From: Thermoplasmatota archaeon
GTDB lineage: Archaea; Thermoplasmatota; Penumbrarchaeia; Penumbrarchaeales; Penumbrarchaeaceae
DNA: 64,000 bases
Direction: 5' to 3'
Assembly: GCA_029762535.1 (NCBI GenBank)
Contig: JARVGK010000004.1
Location: 1 to 64,000 of the forward strand
Numbering within the stretch: the stretch's first letter is position 1; the number at the start of each line of letters is the position of its first letter. Positions 18,736-28,080 of this stretch are shown one piece after another. Under the pieces are notes generated by a model that saw only the letters and a program-made list of their open reading frames with translations, was not told the origin of the DNA and made no database searches. Position numbers and translations under genes: made by a program.

Positions 18736-19836
18736 TTATACTATATCCAGAAAGACTCTTTCCAATCTTCGAGATATTTTTTGGATATCATATAGGTCAT
18801 ATGATATCTCTTTTGCCCTGTCTCCCATGATCTTGATCTTCTCAGGATGTTCAATAAGGTGCCTTATCTTCTTTTCCAACAAATCTATCGTTGGGGCCAT
18901 CATGCCTAGACCATGTTCTGATATCATATCATCTGGATCGGCATTCATGGATATTACGGGAGTACCCCTCATCCATGCTTGGACGAATGTGTTTGAGAAT
19001 CCTTCGGATTCACTCGTGCTTACAAGTATCCATGATCGAGCTATGTGGTCATTGGTCGTATCAAAATCCCTCTCTCCAAGATATTTCAGATTTTTAATGA
19101 GGTCGATTTCCGTTTTCATATTTTGATAATACCTTTGATCGTGTGGTCTTCCTATCATGATGAAACGAGCACCTGTATCGGACATCCTCTTTGCCAATTC
19201 AATAAATATTTCTGGCCTTTTCAACGGTTTGATATTTGCTACCCATATGATCGTGGGTTTTTTTTCTTTTTTTGGAATGCTCTCGGGGATCTCATGACCA
19301 ATGGGAATAATTATCGATTCGATGTCATAATTATCCTTGAAAAGCTTTTTTTGATGTTCTGTCTGGCATATTATCTTTGAAGAGTAGGAATAATATCTAG
19401 ATATTAATTTCCTGTTAATTATCTGAAATGGGAGTGATGGAGTTATGTAAAGCTTTGGTTTTCTGCAGTGCCTTTCCATTGAAAGAGCACTTACAACCGG
19501 TATTCTCCTTTCCTTTCCATATGTACTTATGATATCAATGAAATGATAATCTCCTCTCTGATATATTATATCAGGATTTATTTTATCCAATAATTCATAT
19601 ATTTTTTTTTTGGAGAGGTAATGTAATGTATTAATTCTTTTAAAAGGTCTTTTTATTCTATATATTTTTAAACCTCTATCGTCAATATCTGGAAACAATT
19701 TGAATGAATCTCCTTGACATAAATAAACCATTTCATGTCCAAAAGATAATAAATGTTTGATTAATAATGATGATTGAATTTCAGCTCCGCCGATCTTATC
19801 TTTGTAATATTCTCCCAGACAAAAAAGGATCTTCAT
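18736..19836 (-). CDS. Glycosyltransferase family 4 protein
   Basis: A 366-residue GT-B enzyme: N-terminal CLGEYYKDKIGGAEIQSSLL is the acceptor-side glycine-rich loop, IIWVANIKPLKRPEIFIELA opens the nucleotide-sugar domain, and TSESEGFSNTFVQAWMRGTPVIS holds the donor-binding E-x7-E-like segment of GT4. It retains anomeric configuration by family. Last gene of the long minus-strand string that begins near 35258; 15 bases separate it from the next gene. Base composition is AT-rich compared with genes at 22-24 kb, suggesting exchange of this part of the locus. Sugar donor unknown. Confidence 0.85.
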   Translation of the reverse strand: MKILFCLGEYYKDKIGGAEIQSSLLIKHLLSFGHEMVYLCQGDSFKLFPDIDDRGLKIYRIKRPFKRINTLHYLSKKKIYELLDKINPDIIYQRGDYHFIDIISTYGKERRIPVVSALSMERHCRKPKLYITPSLPFQIINRKLISRYYSYSSKIICQTEHQKKLFKDNYDIESIIIPIGHEIPESIPKKEKKPTIIWVANIKPLKRPEIFIELAKRMSDTGARFIMIGRPHDQRYYQNMKTEIDLIKNLKYLGERDFDTTNDHIARSWILVSTSESEGFSNTFVQAWMRGTPVISMNADPDDMISEHGLGMMAPTIDLLEKKIRHLIEHPEKIKIMGDRAKEISYDLYDIQKISRRLERVFLDIV

Positions 19837-19851
19837 ATTATAACTTCCAAA

Positions 19852-21018
19852 TTATATTAATAAGTTCATCAGAGATAATACATCTTCGTATAGTATATTT
19901 TTTGAATATGAACTTCTAATATTTCTAATATTATTATACTTTTCTTTATAATCATTGACATTCATATTCCTTAATAATCGGGATATTTCATCTTTGTGAA
20001 AATTAACGACCCAACCGATATTTTCTTTCTTAACGAATGATGCGGTATCATAATCACCAAAGACGATGATAGGTCTCATTCCTCCAATGGAATCAAAGAA
20101 TTTATTCGGGATCGATTGTCCGATCATTGGTATTACAGTTATGTCGCTGGAATTCATATAGTCCACAACTTTTGATTTATCGACGAAACCAGTTAATTCT
20201 ATATTATTATATTCATTTTTCTTGATATATTCTTTCACCATATTTATATTATCTCCTCCGCCCACCATGGTGAATCTTACAATTTTATTCTCTCCGATGG
20301 CATCGATTAATGGATAAAAATTGAAATTCAAAGAGAAATTTCCTATGAATAATAATTTCCACTTACCCGGTATAATATTTGGTTCTTTGATATCATTCCA
20401 TCTATCGTTATCATAACCTAAAGGAACGAATATTGAATTTATCGGTTTTGAATATCTTTTTATCCAATCAATAAAGCTCGGTGAAACATATAAAAAATGT
20501 TTTATATTCCACATCGATAAAAATAAAAATACTGAACAATAAAAATTAAATAATATACTGATGAAATTATTTTGGGGAAAAGCATCAGGCCAAATGTCTC
20601 TCACATCTAGGATTATTTTAAATCTTTTAATAAGGGAGATCCAGCTCGTTACGAAGATAAGTTCCATGGGTCTTGAAGGTATGATTACAAGATCGGCTTT
20701 ATTTTTTAAAAGGAACAACCCCGTTTTAATAGCGAATTCAATATGACTTAGGATCCTTTTGGGAGAGAGGATCTTTTTATACCCAACATTTTTCTGGACC
20801 TTTAATTTGTAAGGAACGCTGGATACGGCTCTTTTGATATCCTCTTTCGAGAAGAAGGTCTTATCGGCATGGTAGAAATTTGTTGTGATATATGTCACAT
20901 CATATCCCTTTTTTACAAGCATATCCGCTATCAGTGGATGCCTGTTTCCACGCTTGGTCATCACATTTTCAAACGGGGTTAAGATAAAGATCCTTTTTTT
21001 TCTATTTATGAAGATCAC
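19852..21018 (-). CDS. Glycosyltransferase family 4 protein (WbuB-like)
   Basis: 388 residues. FILTPFENVMTKRGNRHPLIADMLVKKG begins the fold; LILDVRDIWPD-type text appears as ILDVRDIWPDAFPQ, a motif of WbuB-like GT4 enzymes; the second domain begins WKLLFIGNFSLNFNFYPLI. The donor-binding C-terminal loop is weaker than usual (IGQSIPNKFFDSIGGMRPII). The start codon is a GTG at 21018 overlapping the preceding gene by 17 bases; it sits within GGGTGATC, so the exact start is uncertain by a few codons. Strongly AT-rich. Confidence 0.8.
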   Translation of the reverse strand: MIFINRKKRIFILTPFENVMTKRGNRHPLIADMLVKKGYDVTYITTNFYHADKTFFSKEDIKRAVSSVPYKLKVQKNVGYKKILSPKRILSHIEFAIKTGLFLLKNKADLVIIPSRPMELIFVTSWISLIKRFKIILDVRDIWPDAFPQNNFISILFNFYCSVFLFLSMWNIKHFLYVSPSFIDWIKRYSKPINSIFVPLGYDNDRWNDIKEPNIIPGKWKLLFIGNFSLNFNFYPLIDAIGENKIVRFTMVGGGDNINMVKEYIKKNEYNNIELTGFVDKSKVVDYMNSSDITVIPMIGQSIPNKFFDSIGGMRPIIVFGDYDTASFVKKENIGWVVNFHKDEISRLLRNMNVNDYKEKYNNIRNIRSSYSKNILYEDVLSLMNLLI

Positions 21019-22117
21019 CCTTTAATAAATTCTGGTAGGTTCCATATATCTGTGCGATGATTATTCTTGATTCATATCTTTTGAAAGCTTCTTCTTTTAT
21101 GCTTTTTGACATCTCATAGAACATATCATAATTCTTGAATACGTATTCGATCTTATTCATCAGATCATCGGGATCCTTCTGTTTAACTATGAAACCGTTT
21201 TCCCCGTTCCTTATGACCTCCTTCAAAGCGGCAACATCCGTGGATATGATCAAACAGCCTCCTGCCATGGCCTCCATCACAACAGTTGGGCATCCTTCCG
21301 GATAATAAGATGGATAGAGAAAAATATCGCTATCATTGAATTTTTCTACCTTCTTTTGATCGGGATAGTAACCTAGGTAATTCACCTTTTCTTCAATACC
21401 ATATAACTTGATTTTTTCCTCAAACCTTACTCTGATTTCATCATTAACGAACCAGCCGATGAAATCCATTCTGAAATCATACCCTTTCAGATGAAGTCCA
21501 TGAAGGGCCTCAAGGATCACCAATATCCCCTTCTCCTCCTGCATCCTGCCGACATATAAGAGATTTGGAGTCTTGCTCTTTTTCCTTTTATAACCTGAGA
21601 AGAGATCTCCATCAAAGAAGGTCTTGCTAACCTCGATCTTGGAGAGACCCAAATTCTGAAGCGAATCCTTGAAATCCTCAGCGAGAACGTATAAGGAATC
21701 AGCCTTTGAATATATACAATGAAAAATTATTCTTCTTATTGTGGATTCTTTCAGTTTCTTGTAATATCCTTTATCCCAACCATGGAAGAAGACCAATACT
21801 TTTTTTCTCATGGCTTTTGAGATCAAGATATATATGGAATCCCTCACTATAGGAACTGTGAAGAAAGATGGATTCAGATGCACAATTCTCGAACTTCTAT
21901 CGGTAATTATTTTTCTGATGAATCTAACTAAATCTTTTGGGTATGATAATACATAAGGTATAATTTGCTTAGTGCTCTGTTCTTTTGATATGCCCTGCTT
22001 GAAGTGTTCAATAGCTATATCATCATGAGAATAGTTCTTGAAGAAGATCCTAAAAAAATTGGTAACTCCACCTGGCACTTTCAAGTCCCTGGTCATAATA
22101 AGTGCCTTCGGTTTCAA
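21002..22117 (-). CDS. Glycosyltransferase family 4 protein
   Basis: 371 residues with a typical GT4 C-terminal half: NLLYVGRMQEEKGILVILEA, then GYYPDQKKVEKFNDSDIFLYPSYYPEGCPTVVMEAMAGG, containing the E-G-x-P-x-x-x-x-E-A motif that contacts the nucleotide sugar. The N-terminal half includes VPGGVTNFFRIF. Its ATG overlaps the stop of the preceding gene by four bases (ATGA), implying translational coupling. Donor and acceptor sugars are not predictable. Confidence 0.88.
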   Translation of the reverse strand: MKPKALIMTRDLKVPGGVTNFFRIFFKNYSHDDIAIEHFKQGISKEQSTKQIIPYVLSYPKDLVRFIRKIITDRSSRIVHLNPSFFTVPIVRDSIYILISKAMRKKVLVFFHGWDKGYYKKLKESTIRRIIFHCIYSKADSLYVLAEDFKDSLQNLGLSKIEVSKTFFDGDLFSGYKRKKSKTPNLLYVGRMQEEKGILVILEALHGLHLKGYDFRMDFIGWFVNDEIRVRFEEKIKLYGIEEKVNYLGYYPDQKKVEKFNDSDIFLYPSYYPEGCPTVVMEAMAGGCLIISTDVAALKEVIRNGENGFIVKQKDPDDLMNKIEYVFKNYDMFYEMSKSIKEEAFKRYESRIIIAQIYGTYQNLLKGDLHK

Positions 22118-23286
22118 CGATGATCACCATTACCTAAACATTTTACCAATGCCAGTAAGATCCAGCTGTCTCCCCATCTGGTGTAATCATTGTTGTTTTT
22201 GATAATAGGCCATACTTGATGTCTGGTTCTACCATCTGAGCGTATCATTCTTTTCAGGGTCCAGGATAATACTTTCTCGAACTTATCTCTAACGAACGGG
22301 AACATGGATGAATTGTCCTTTAATGTTATCATTGCCTGGGCCTGATTGTGGATATCTATCGGCCACTTCCTGGGATATCGATAGTATGTTCTGCCCCGAT
22401 CATCGATGGTCTTTATATAGAATCTCAGCCCCTTCTCGATCCTTGGGAGGATCCGTTCATCCTTGTCGATCTCCCAGATGGATCTCAGGCCATCGAGGAT
22501 GAAGCCCTGGTGAAAGTCGAACTGCTTCCTGAACTTGCCTGTAGAGGGATCTATACTGTAATACCACGATCCATCGGCGTTCTGCTTGGATAATGTGAAG
22601 TTCAGAGCCTTTTCTGCAATCTCAAGGATATCATCCTTCTTTAGAACTGTTCCAGCTCTGAAGAGATAACTGGACCCGAGTATGTTGGCGTTATGAACGA
22701 CGTTATTATCGTGAGGTGAATAACTGAAGCATATACCCTCATCGTCTTTGTGGATGTTGAGGTCGTTCATGATGAAATCGGCTATTCCACTTATCGTTCT
22801 CTTCAACTCTGGATTGGCATCGAAATTATAGAGGTCGATCAGAGAATGGCCGATAAAGCTTGTCACAACTATTGAAGGCTCATATCTGGGTATGAACTTG
22901 TGAAGGTCCTGCCATGGAAAATGATAACCCCAACAAGGTCCGGAATAATCCATGTTCTGATTCTCAATGATCCATGAATGTATAAATTCGATCTCTTTTT
23001 CGAGATCTGGAATGATGTCATGATCTTTACCTTTCTTGAGGATCAAAAGGGCTCTGAGCAATAGACCCATAGTCTTCGGGTTCACATCCTTTTTTATCCT
23101 CAGTATTGACCTGAAGTTTATTGGTGAATAGACGAGCAACTGGGTGGATGCGATCCTTATCCATCTGTTCTCGAACGAGGTTATAATGGGACTGTTCAGG
23201 CAGTCATAGGGGTCGTATCCTTTGTAATCGTTTCTTTTGATGTTTTGATAGATCGATCCGATGATCCTCTTTGTATCGTTTTCCAT
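22114..23286 (-). CDS. (alpha/alpha) toroid protein, glucuronyl-epimerase/glycoside-hydrolase-like
   Basis: About 390 residues made of helical hairpins with aromatic-rich motifs: YSGPCWGYHFPWQDLHKFIP, VTSFIGHSLIDLY, ADGSWYYSID, KQFDFHQGFILDGL and TRWGDSWILLALV. This matches six-hairpin toroid proteins that lie beside glycosyltransferases in bacterial and archaeal glycan loci; relatives include the C-terminal part of D-glucuronyl C5-epimerases and some glycosidases. Whether it is catalytic is unknown. The frame opens 45 bases earlier, but the ATG at 23286, 12 bases after the stop of the DUF354 gene, avoids that overlap. Confidence 0.65.
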   Translation of the reverse strand: MENDTKRIIGSIYQNIKRNDYKGYDPYDCLNSPIITSFENRWIRIASTQLLVYSPINFRSILRIKKDVNPKTMGLLLRALLILKKGKDHDIIPDLEKEIEFIHSWIIENQNMDYSGPCWGYHFPWQDLHKFIPRYEPSIVVTSFIGHSLIDLYNFDANPELKRTISGIADFIMNDLNIHKDDEGICFSYSPHDNNVVHNANILGSSYLFRAGTVLKKDDILEIAEKALNFTLSKQNADGSWYYSIDPSTGKFRKQFDFHQGFILDGLRSIWEIDKDERILPRIEKGLRFYIKTIDDRGRTYYRYPRKWPIDIHNQAQAMITLKDNSSMFPFVRDKFEKVLSWTLKRMIRSDGRTRHQVWPIIKNNNDYTRWGDSWILLALVKCLGNGDHR

Positions 23287-23299
23287 GATAACTACCCAT

Positions 23300-24325
23300 T
23301 CAATCCTCAAGTGCGGATCCCAGCTTTTCAAAGAACTCTATCTGGACCTTCTTGGGATCGTGTCCATGTGTGTCGTTAATGTGCTTTTTTTCAAGTATAT
23401 GATCGATGATCTCATCAACATCCCTTGAATGGACCATCATTCCTTTTTCTATCAGGTCTTGATCTACAGTTAATAATTCTTTGCCAGGAAAGAAGGAAAC
23501 GGCCTTCCTCCCGATTATGGCTCCCTCCCTGGCCATCGTCCCTGATCCAGTTAGGACCCCCATTGAGTAATATATCAGGTCCAGACCATTCAACGGCTTT
23601 GGAGGTATATGGACGTTTTTCCTGCCGCTGATGTTCCAATCGCTCCTGTCCCTGGGCAGGAATACGATGTTTATTCCTTCTTTTTCGAACCGATCCAAGA
23701 GGATTTCGGTTATGCTCTTTTCTTCTTTCACATAGAATGATGCCAATGCCTCAGGCCTTATGACGATATAGTCTTTGAACGGTAGCTTGCTGAGTATATC
23801 TTTATTCGGTATATGACCGGATATGTAAATGTCCTCTTTGTAACCGTCATAGGTCAGGATCCTCGATCGGGAGAAATGCTTCTTGAACCGATGTTTAGTA
23901 CATTTGGGAACTATCAGGATATCGGTTTTCGTCTTCAACCATGATTCTATCTTCTGTATTCTGCCAGAGCCTTTGTTGTATTTGACATCATTATCAAGCA
24001 TTAGAATCGTTTTCTTTCTCCGCATCCATCCAACGGCAACGCTCATGGGATTCTCGAATGATAATGCGGTATCGAACCTCTTCAGATGAAGAGAAAGTTG
24101 TAACGTCCTTATTGCAATGGATGATGTTTTCAAGAAAGCGTTCTCGTAATCCTTGCCTATCGCATCGCCTTTTATTCCAAGATCATTTGCGATGGATAGT
24201 GTCTCGCCCCTGTCTCTCATTGTAACGTTAAGCCGGGCATTTTTGGAGATCCTGTCTATGACCGGTTTGAAGAACAGGGGATGCGAAGGGTTGAGAAGAT
24301 CTATCCAAACGGTTCCATTCATCAT
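23300..24325 (-). CDS. DUF354 family protein (GT-B / UDP-GlcNAc 2-epimerase-like fold)
   Basis: 341 residues beginning VWIDLLNPSHPLFFKPVID, the DUF354 signature, with LSFENPMSVAVGWMRRKKTILMLDND, YIVIRPEALASFYV and the late nucleotide-binding-type segment GVLTGSGTMAREGAIIGRKAVSFF. The family has a GT-B fold related to UDP-N-acetylglucosamine 2-epimerase and is common in archaeal glycan loci; its reaction is not established. Two adjacent ATGs (24325, 24322) make the start uncertain by one codon. It follows the AMP-ligase with one base between. Confidence 0.8.
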   Translation of the reverse strand: MMNGTVWIDLLNPSHPLFFKPVIDRISKNARLNVTMRDRGETLSIANDLGIKGDAIGKDYENAFLKTSSIAIRTLQLSLHLKRFDTALSFENPMSVAVGWMRRKKTILMLDNDVKYNKGSGRIQKIESWLKTKTDILIVPKCTKHRFKKHFSRSRILTYDGYKEDIYISGHIPNKDILSKLPFKDYIVIRPEALASFYVKEEKSITEILLDRFEKEGINIVFLPRDRSDWNISGRKNVHIPPKPLNGLDLIYYSMGVLTGSGTMAREGAIIGRKAVSFFPGKELLTVDQDLIEKGMMVHSRDVDEIIDHILEKKHINDTHGHDPKKVQIEFFEKLGSALED

Positions 24326-24326
24326 C

Positions 24327-25883
24327 TCATTCCTTCATATACATATCTTTATTATTCTTTATCGATTCCCGATCTATCTTCCCATTTGCTGTAAGCGGCA
24401 TATGATCGATAAAATAGACTCTCTTGGGTATCATGTATTTCTCGAGCCTTTCGGAACAGAATCTGAGAATGTCATCCTCTTTGACCTCTTTTAAACTCTG
24501 TGCAAAGCATATGAACCTGTTACCGAGAATATAATCGGCAATGGGAATGACCACACAGCTTGAGATCCCATCCATTGATGTAATTACGGCTTCAACTTCC
24601 TGTGGGGTCGCTTTCTCACCCCCTATCTTTATTACCTGATCCTTCCTTCCAACAAAGTAGAGATCCCCTTCTTCATCGAACCTGAAGAGATCACCTGTTA
24701 ACAATATCCTTTCACCAGTGATATCGTCTTTGATGATAGTTCTCTCTGTCTCTATGGTATCGTTCCAGTAACCGATCATGATATGCGGTCCTTTCACAGC
24801 TAGTTCGCCGATCTTTCCTGGTTCATGAATAGGTTTTCTGTCATCGTCTAGTAGAATGACATCGGTGTTCGGGATTGCTTTACCGACCGATGTCGGCTTT
24901 TCCATTATCTTACTTGGATCGAGGAACGATACCCTCTTGCATTCGGTCAATCCATACATAGAATAGATAGAAACGCCAGGAAACATCTGGATTAGCTTTT
25001 CGATGGTCTTTGGAGACAATGCTTGTGCGGTGTTCGTTATGTATCGTAGAGAGGATAGATCGTAATTTGTTATGTCTCCAAGTCTTAGTAAAATCTCTGC
25101 CATCGATGGAACGATCGGGAATCCGGTCACTCTCTCTTTCTGGATCCTCTCGAGTAGTTGATTGAAGAAAGTGAAGGACTTTTCAAGGATTAGCGTTCCA
25201 CCACTTTTAATGGACATTATCGCCTGATACAGACCATAATCGAAGGATAAAGGTATGGCGTTTAGTATAACATCATTCTCATCGTTGTTGAGATATTCGA
25301 TTATCGAGTTCGATGCGGCGTCGATATTTGCATGGCTCAGAGTCACTCCTTTTGGTTCTCCGGTGGACCCGGATGTGAACATGATCAGTGCGACATCTCT
25401 TTCATTCGGGGACTTCATCTCGCGTAGGTTATCCGGACTTTTACATAGATCAGCGAATATATGATATTCGTTCGTTATCTCTTTATCTATTAAGCCATCT
25501 CCAAGACCAATTATGATCTGCCTATCGGATCCCTTCACGCTATCATTTACCATATCTCGGTTCAGATCATCCGCCATTATACATTTTGGATCGCATTTGT
25601 CGATAATTGTTTTGAGTTTTTCCTGCTTTATTTGGGGGTTGACTGGAACGAATATTGCCCCCATCTTCGAGGCTGTAAATAATGATATAACGGTTTCTGG
25701 TTTGTTGCCGGTCATCACAACGACGCGATCTCCGCCTCTTATGCCTATTCTTTCCATATTGGATGATAGATCGTCCGTTATCCTATCCAATTCGTCATAG
25801 GTATATGTCTGATCTCCGAACTTGATCGCGATCTTATCCCTATATCGATGAGCGGATTTCGTGAGGTATTCGCTGAGTATCAT
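24327..25883 (-). CDS. AMP-forming acyl/aminoacyl ligase (ANL superfamily)
   Basis: 518 residues with all core ANL motifs: ATP loop MFTSGSTGEPKGVTLSHAN, YGLTECKR, the aspartate of LLTGDLFRFDEEGDLYFVGR, hinge VGRKDQVIKIGGEKATPQEVE and catalytic lysine TANGKIDRES. It adenylates a carboxylate and should pass it to CoA or to a carrier-protein thiol. A phosphopantetheinyl transferase directly upstream and a carrier protein in the same gene string suggest loading of the carrier. The substrate is not readable from sequence. The frame opens at 25922, inside the AcpS gene; I chose the ATG at 25883, after that gene's stop, with GGTG seven bases upstream. Confidence 0.88.
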   Translation of the reverse strand: MILSEYLTKSAHRYRDKIAIKFGDQTYTYDELDRITDDLSSNMERIGIRGGDRVVVMTGNKPETVISLFTASKMGAIFVPVNPQIKQEKLKTIIDKCDPKCIMADDLNRDMVNDSVKGSDRQIIIGLGDGLIDKEITNEYHIFADLCKSPDNLREMKSPNERDVALIMFTSGSTGEPKGVTLSHANIDAASNSIIEYLNNDENDVILNAIPLSFDYGLYQAIMSIKSGGTLILEKSFTFFNQLLERIQKERVTGFPIVPSMAEILLRLGDITNYDLSSLRYITNTAQALSPKTIEKLIQMFPGVSIYSMYGLTECKRVSFLDPSKIMEKPTSVGKAIPNTDVILLDDDRKPIHEPGKIGELAVKGPHIMIGYWNDTIETERTIIKDDITGERILLTGDLFRFDEEGDLYFVGRKDQVIKIGGEKATPQEVEAVITSMDGISSCVVIPIADYILGNRFICFAQSLKEVKEDDILRFCSERLEKYMIPKRVYFIDHMPLTANGKIDRESIKNNKDMYMKE

Positions 25884-25896
25884 GGAATACACCGTA

Positions 25897-26256
25897 TCAG
25901 CATATGGAAACTGCAACGGCAACGGCCATATCTTTGATATGTGAAATGGAAGCCTCGATCCTCTGTATTTTCATTTCGGATGCGATCCTGGCCACATCTC
26001 CTGAGAGAGTGACTTCGATCCTATCCCCTTCGGTCTTGACCGTACCGATCTCCCTCCAGTCCGGAGACCTTTCTTCGGATATCCCCAAGGACTTGTAAAC
26101 CGCTTCCTTCAAGGCGAATCTGGCAGCAAAATGCAAAATATCGTCGTTCTTTGATGAGCAATAACTAATCTCTCCTTCTGTGAATATCCTGGAGAGATCT
26201 CTTATTTTACCGAATGATTCCACATCAACGAGATCGATCCCTATGCCCTTTATCAT
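25897..26256 (-). CDS. acpS: Holo-[acyl-carrier-protein] synthase (AcpS-type 4'-phosphopantetheinyl transferase)
   Basis: 119 residues, the normal AcpS length. The Mg-binding aspartate is in GIGIDLVDVESF; FTEGEISYC and AARFALKEAVYKSLGI give the F-A-x-K-E-A catalytic motif. It transfers phosphopantetheine from CoA to a serine of a carrier protein. AcpS and carrier proteins are rare in archaea, which make lipids without ACP-dependent fatty acid synthase, so this is probably acquired with the cluster. Its ATG overlaps the stop of the membrane-protein gene by four bases, and the ligase follows 13 bases later. The partner is most likely the carrier protein at 34692-34955. Confidence 0.9.
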   Translation of the reverse strand: MIKGIGIDLVDVESFGKIRDLSRIFTEGEISYCSSKNDDILHFAARFALKEAVYKSLGISEERSPDWREIGTVKTEGDRIEVTLSGDVARIASEMKIQRIEASISHIKDMAVAVAVSIC

Positions 26257-28067
26257 AATTTATGCACCTTCGATCCCCTGATCAGTATCCTTCCATCGCC
26301 CTGATCGTATATGGTGTTGTTGATATCATCGAAGATATTCTCCTGGATCCCCCAGTAATGCATATTTCCTTTGATCTTATCATTATCTATTATCAGGTCG
26401 GTCCTTAATGTGTAATTTTCATCTCTTAAGGATCCGGGCGCTTCCCTGTACATTCTCATTTTCTCGGGTACTTGCAGGCTTGATGAGGCGACCGGATAGA
26501 AAGATCTGAATGATACGAAAACGGTTTGATTCCCAAGGGAGAAATCCTCGATGAACTCCCCGGGAATTATCGATCCGTTATCCTCGATATAACCGAAACC
26601 GCTGATTGTCGTATTTACTGAATAATTGAGGTTGAAAAGAATGGGTCCTGTTATCATCATCGCGATTATGATTATCATGAACCGGCTGTTTTTGAACATT
26701 CTTCCGATATATTGTGGAGTGTTCACGAACATTACCTGAACCGCTCTCTGGCCAAGGATCGCATAGTTGAAGAATCCTCCTGCCATGAAAGCAAGTGAAC
26801 CTCCGAAGAGGTAGATGTCGAAGAAGTTAATATGTTTCTTGGAGACTTTGATAAGACTGATGGTGATGAGGGCGACAAATAAGAATAAAATAATTATATT
26901 GACATATCTCAGTAACAGGTGGATCTCCCCCGGAACTAGGTCATATAATGGATAGTTCTCAAAGCTTGCCAGCCCAACTTTTGTTTTACTCCCAAGGAAA
27001 TATGATACTATGAACCACGTCTCACCTCTCTCATCGCGTGTATATAGAAGATCCTCTATGAATTCGAATCTGAAGAACCTTGTTTTGTAGCCATAAATGT
27101 AAATGGCGATCAAAAGTATCAATGAAATATCTTTCTTTCCACTTATCCCGATAAATGATTCGATTTTATTCCGGGTAAAATATTGGATCGAGATGAAATG
27201 TTGTTTCACATCCTTGGCAATGTTGAATAATCGAAATAAAACATGTCCTATTGAATCACTTGTCCTTAAGAATTCCTTGATCTTTTCCAATTTATCTGAA
27301 GTTGATATTTCGGTTGTCTTTTTGATGATCACGGCCATGAGGAAGAAGAAGAACATGAAAGGATGTGAGTAAACGCAAAGAATGAAGAATACTATTGTTA
27401 AATAGTAGTATATTACATTCTTTGTTTCCTGGAGTCTTACATAGGACCCTATGGTAAGTAACATGAATATCAATCCCACGAATTGCGGGATGAATTGAGA
27501 ATTGATAAAGAAAAAGGTCAGAATGATGTAAGCAGCCGGATAGATGATGAAACTCGCCGGATATCTCCTTGAGAACTTGACCATTGTCAATGGCAGTACC
27601 AGTGGGATCGCAAGTAGGTAAACGAAGAATCCTAAATTTGTTGTCCCGTAGTATGATAACCCGAGAACATCCATGATAACCCTACCCGAAGTGAAATATA
27701 TCGGGCATGTGAAATATGTGAAAAGGGCCGGATCTATGTAGATATTGCGTGATAGATGTCGCATGAACATCGATGTAGCGCCGATATCTGTCTGCTGCGG
27801 TACTATGATGAAGAACAGGTTGAAAGCGTAAAAGACAAAAAAGAACAGAACTGAAAGTAGCATCACTGACACTTTTGATCTCACCTTTAAAGCTATGAAA
27901 ACGATCACGCCGGAATATAAAAGGAGCAGGATCCAGAAAGACATTGGTACGCTTTCTATTATAGATCTTCCTCTGTCGATACTTGCGGGAAAAGCGAATA
28001 GGATTATATCGACCAGAATAACAAGGAGGATCATTATGACGAAAAATAGGTATTTGTTGATCTTCAT
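26253..28067 (-). CDS. Polytopic membrane protein of unknown function (polymerase- or GT-C-like)
   Basis: 604 residues with about a dozen hydrophobic segments (YLFFVIMILLVILVDIILFA, FWILLLLYSGVIVFIAL, AAYIILTFFFINSQFIPQFV and others) and a C-terminal soluble region of ~110 residues. An outer-loop FNLFFIIVPQQTDIGATSMF recalls GT-C/Wzy-like glycan enzymes, but I cannot assign a family. The YFTSGRVIMDVLGLSYYGTT region also suggests an outer loop. GGTG precedes the ATG. Located between a GT4 and AcpS, a role as polymerase, acyl- or glycosyl-transferase acting outside the membrane is inferred only from context. Confidence 0.6.
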   Translation of the reverse strand: MKINKYLFFVIMILLVILVDIILFAFPASIDRGRSIIESVPMSFWILLLLYSGVIVFIALKVRSKVSVMLLSVLFFFVFYAFNLFFIIVPQQTDIGATSMFMRHLSRNIYIDPALFTYFTCPIYFTSGRVIMDVLGLSYYGTTNLGFFVYLLAIPLVLPLTMVKFSRRYPASFIIYPAAYIILTFFFINSQFIPQFVGLIFMLLTIGSYVRLQETKNVIYYYLTIVFFILCVYSHPFMFFFFLMAVIIKKTTEISTSDKLEKIKEFLRTSDSIGHVLFRLFNIAKDVKQHFISIQYFTRNKIESFIGISGKKDISLILLIAIYIYGYKTRFFRFEFIEDLLYTRDERGETWFIVSYFLGSKTKVGLASFENYPLYDLVPGEIHLLLRYVNIIILFLFVALITISLIKVSKKHINFFDIYLFGGSLAFMAGGFFNYAILGQRAVQVMFVNTPQYIGRMFKNSRFMIIIIAMMITGPILFNLNYSVNTTISGFGYIEDNGSIIPGEFIEDFSLGNQTVFVSFRSFYPVASSSLQVPEKMRMYREAPGSLRDENYTLRTDLIIDNDKIKGNMHYWGIQENIFDDINNTIYDQGDGRILIRGSKVHKL

Positions 28068-28080
28068 GATAGAACACCAT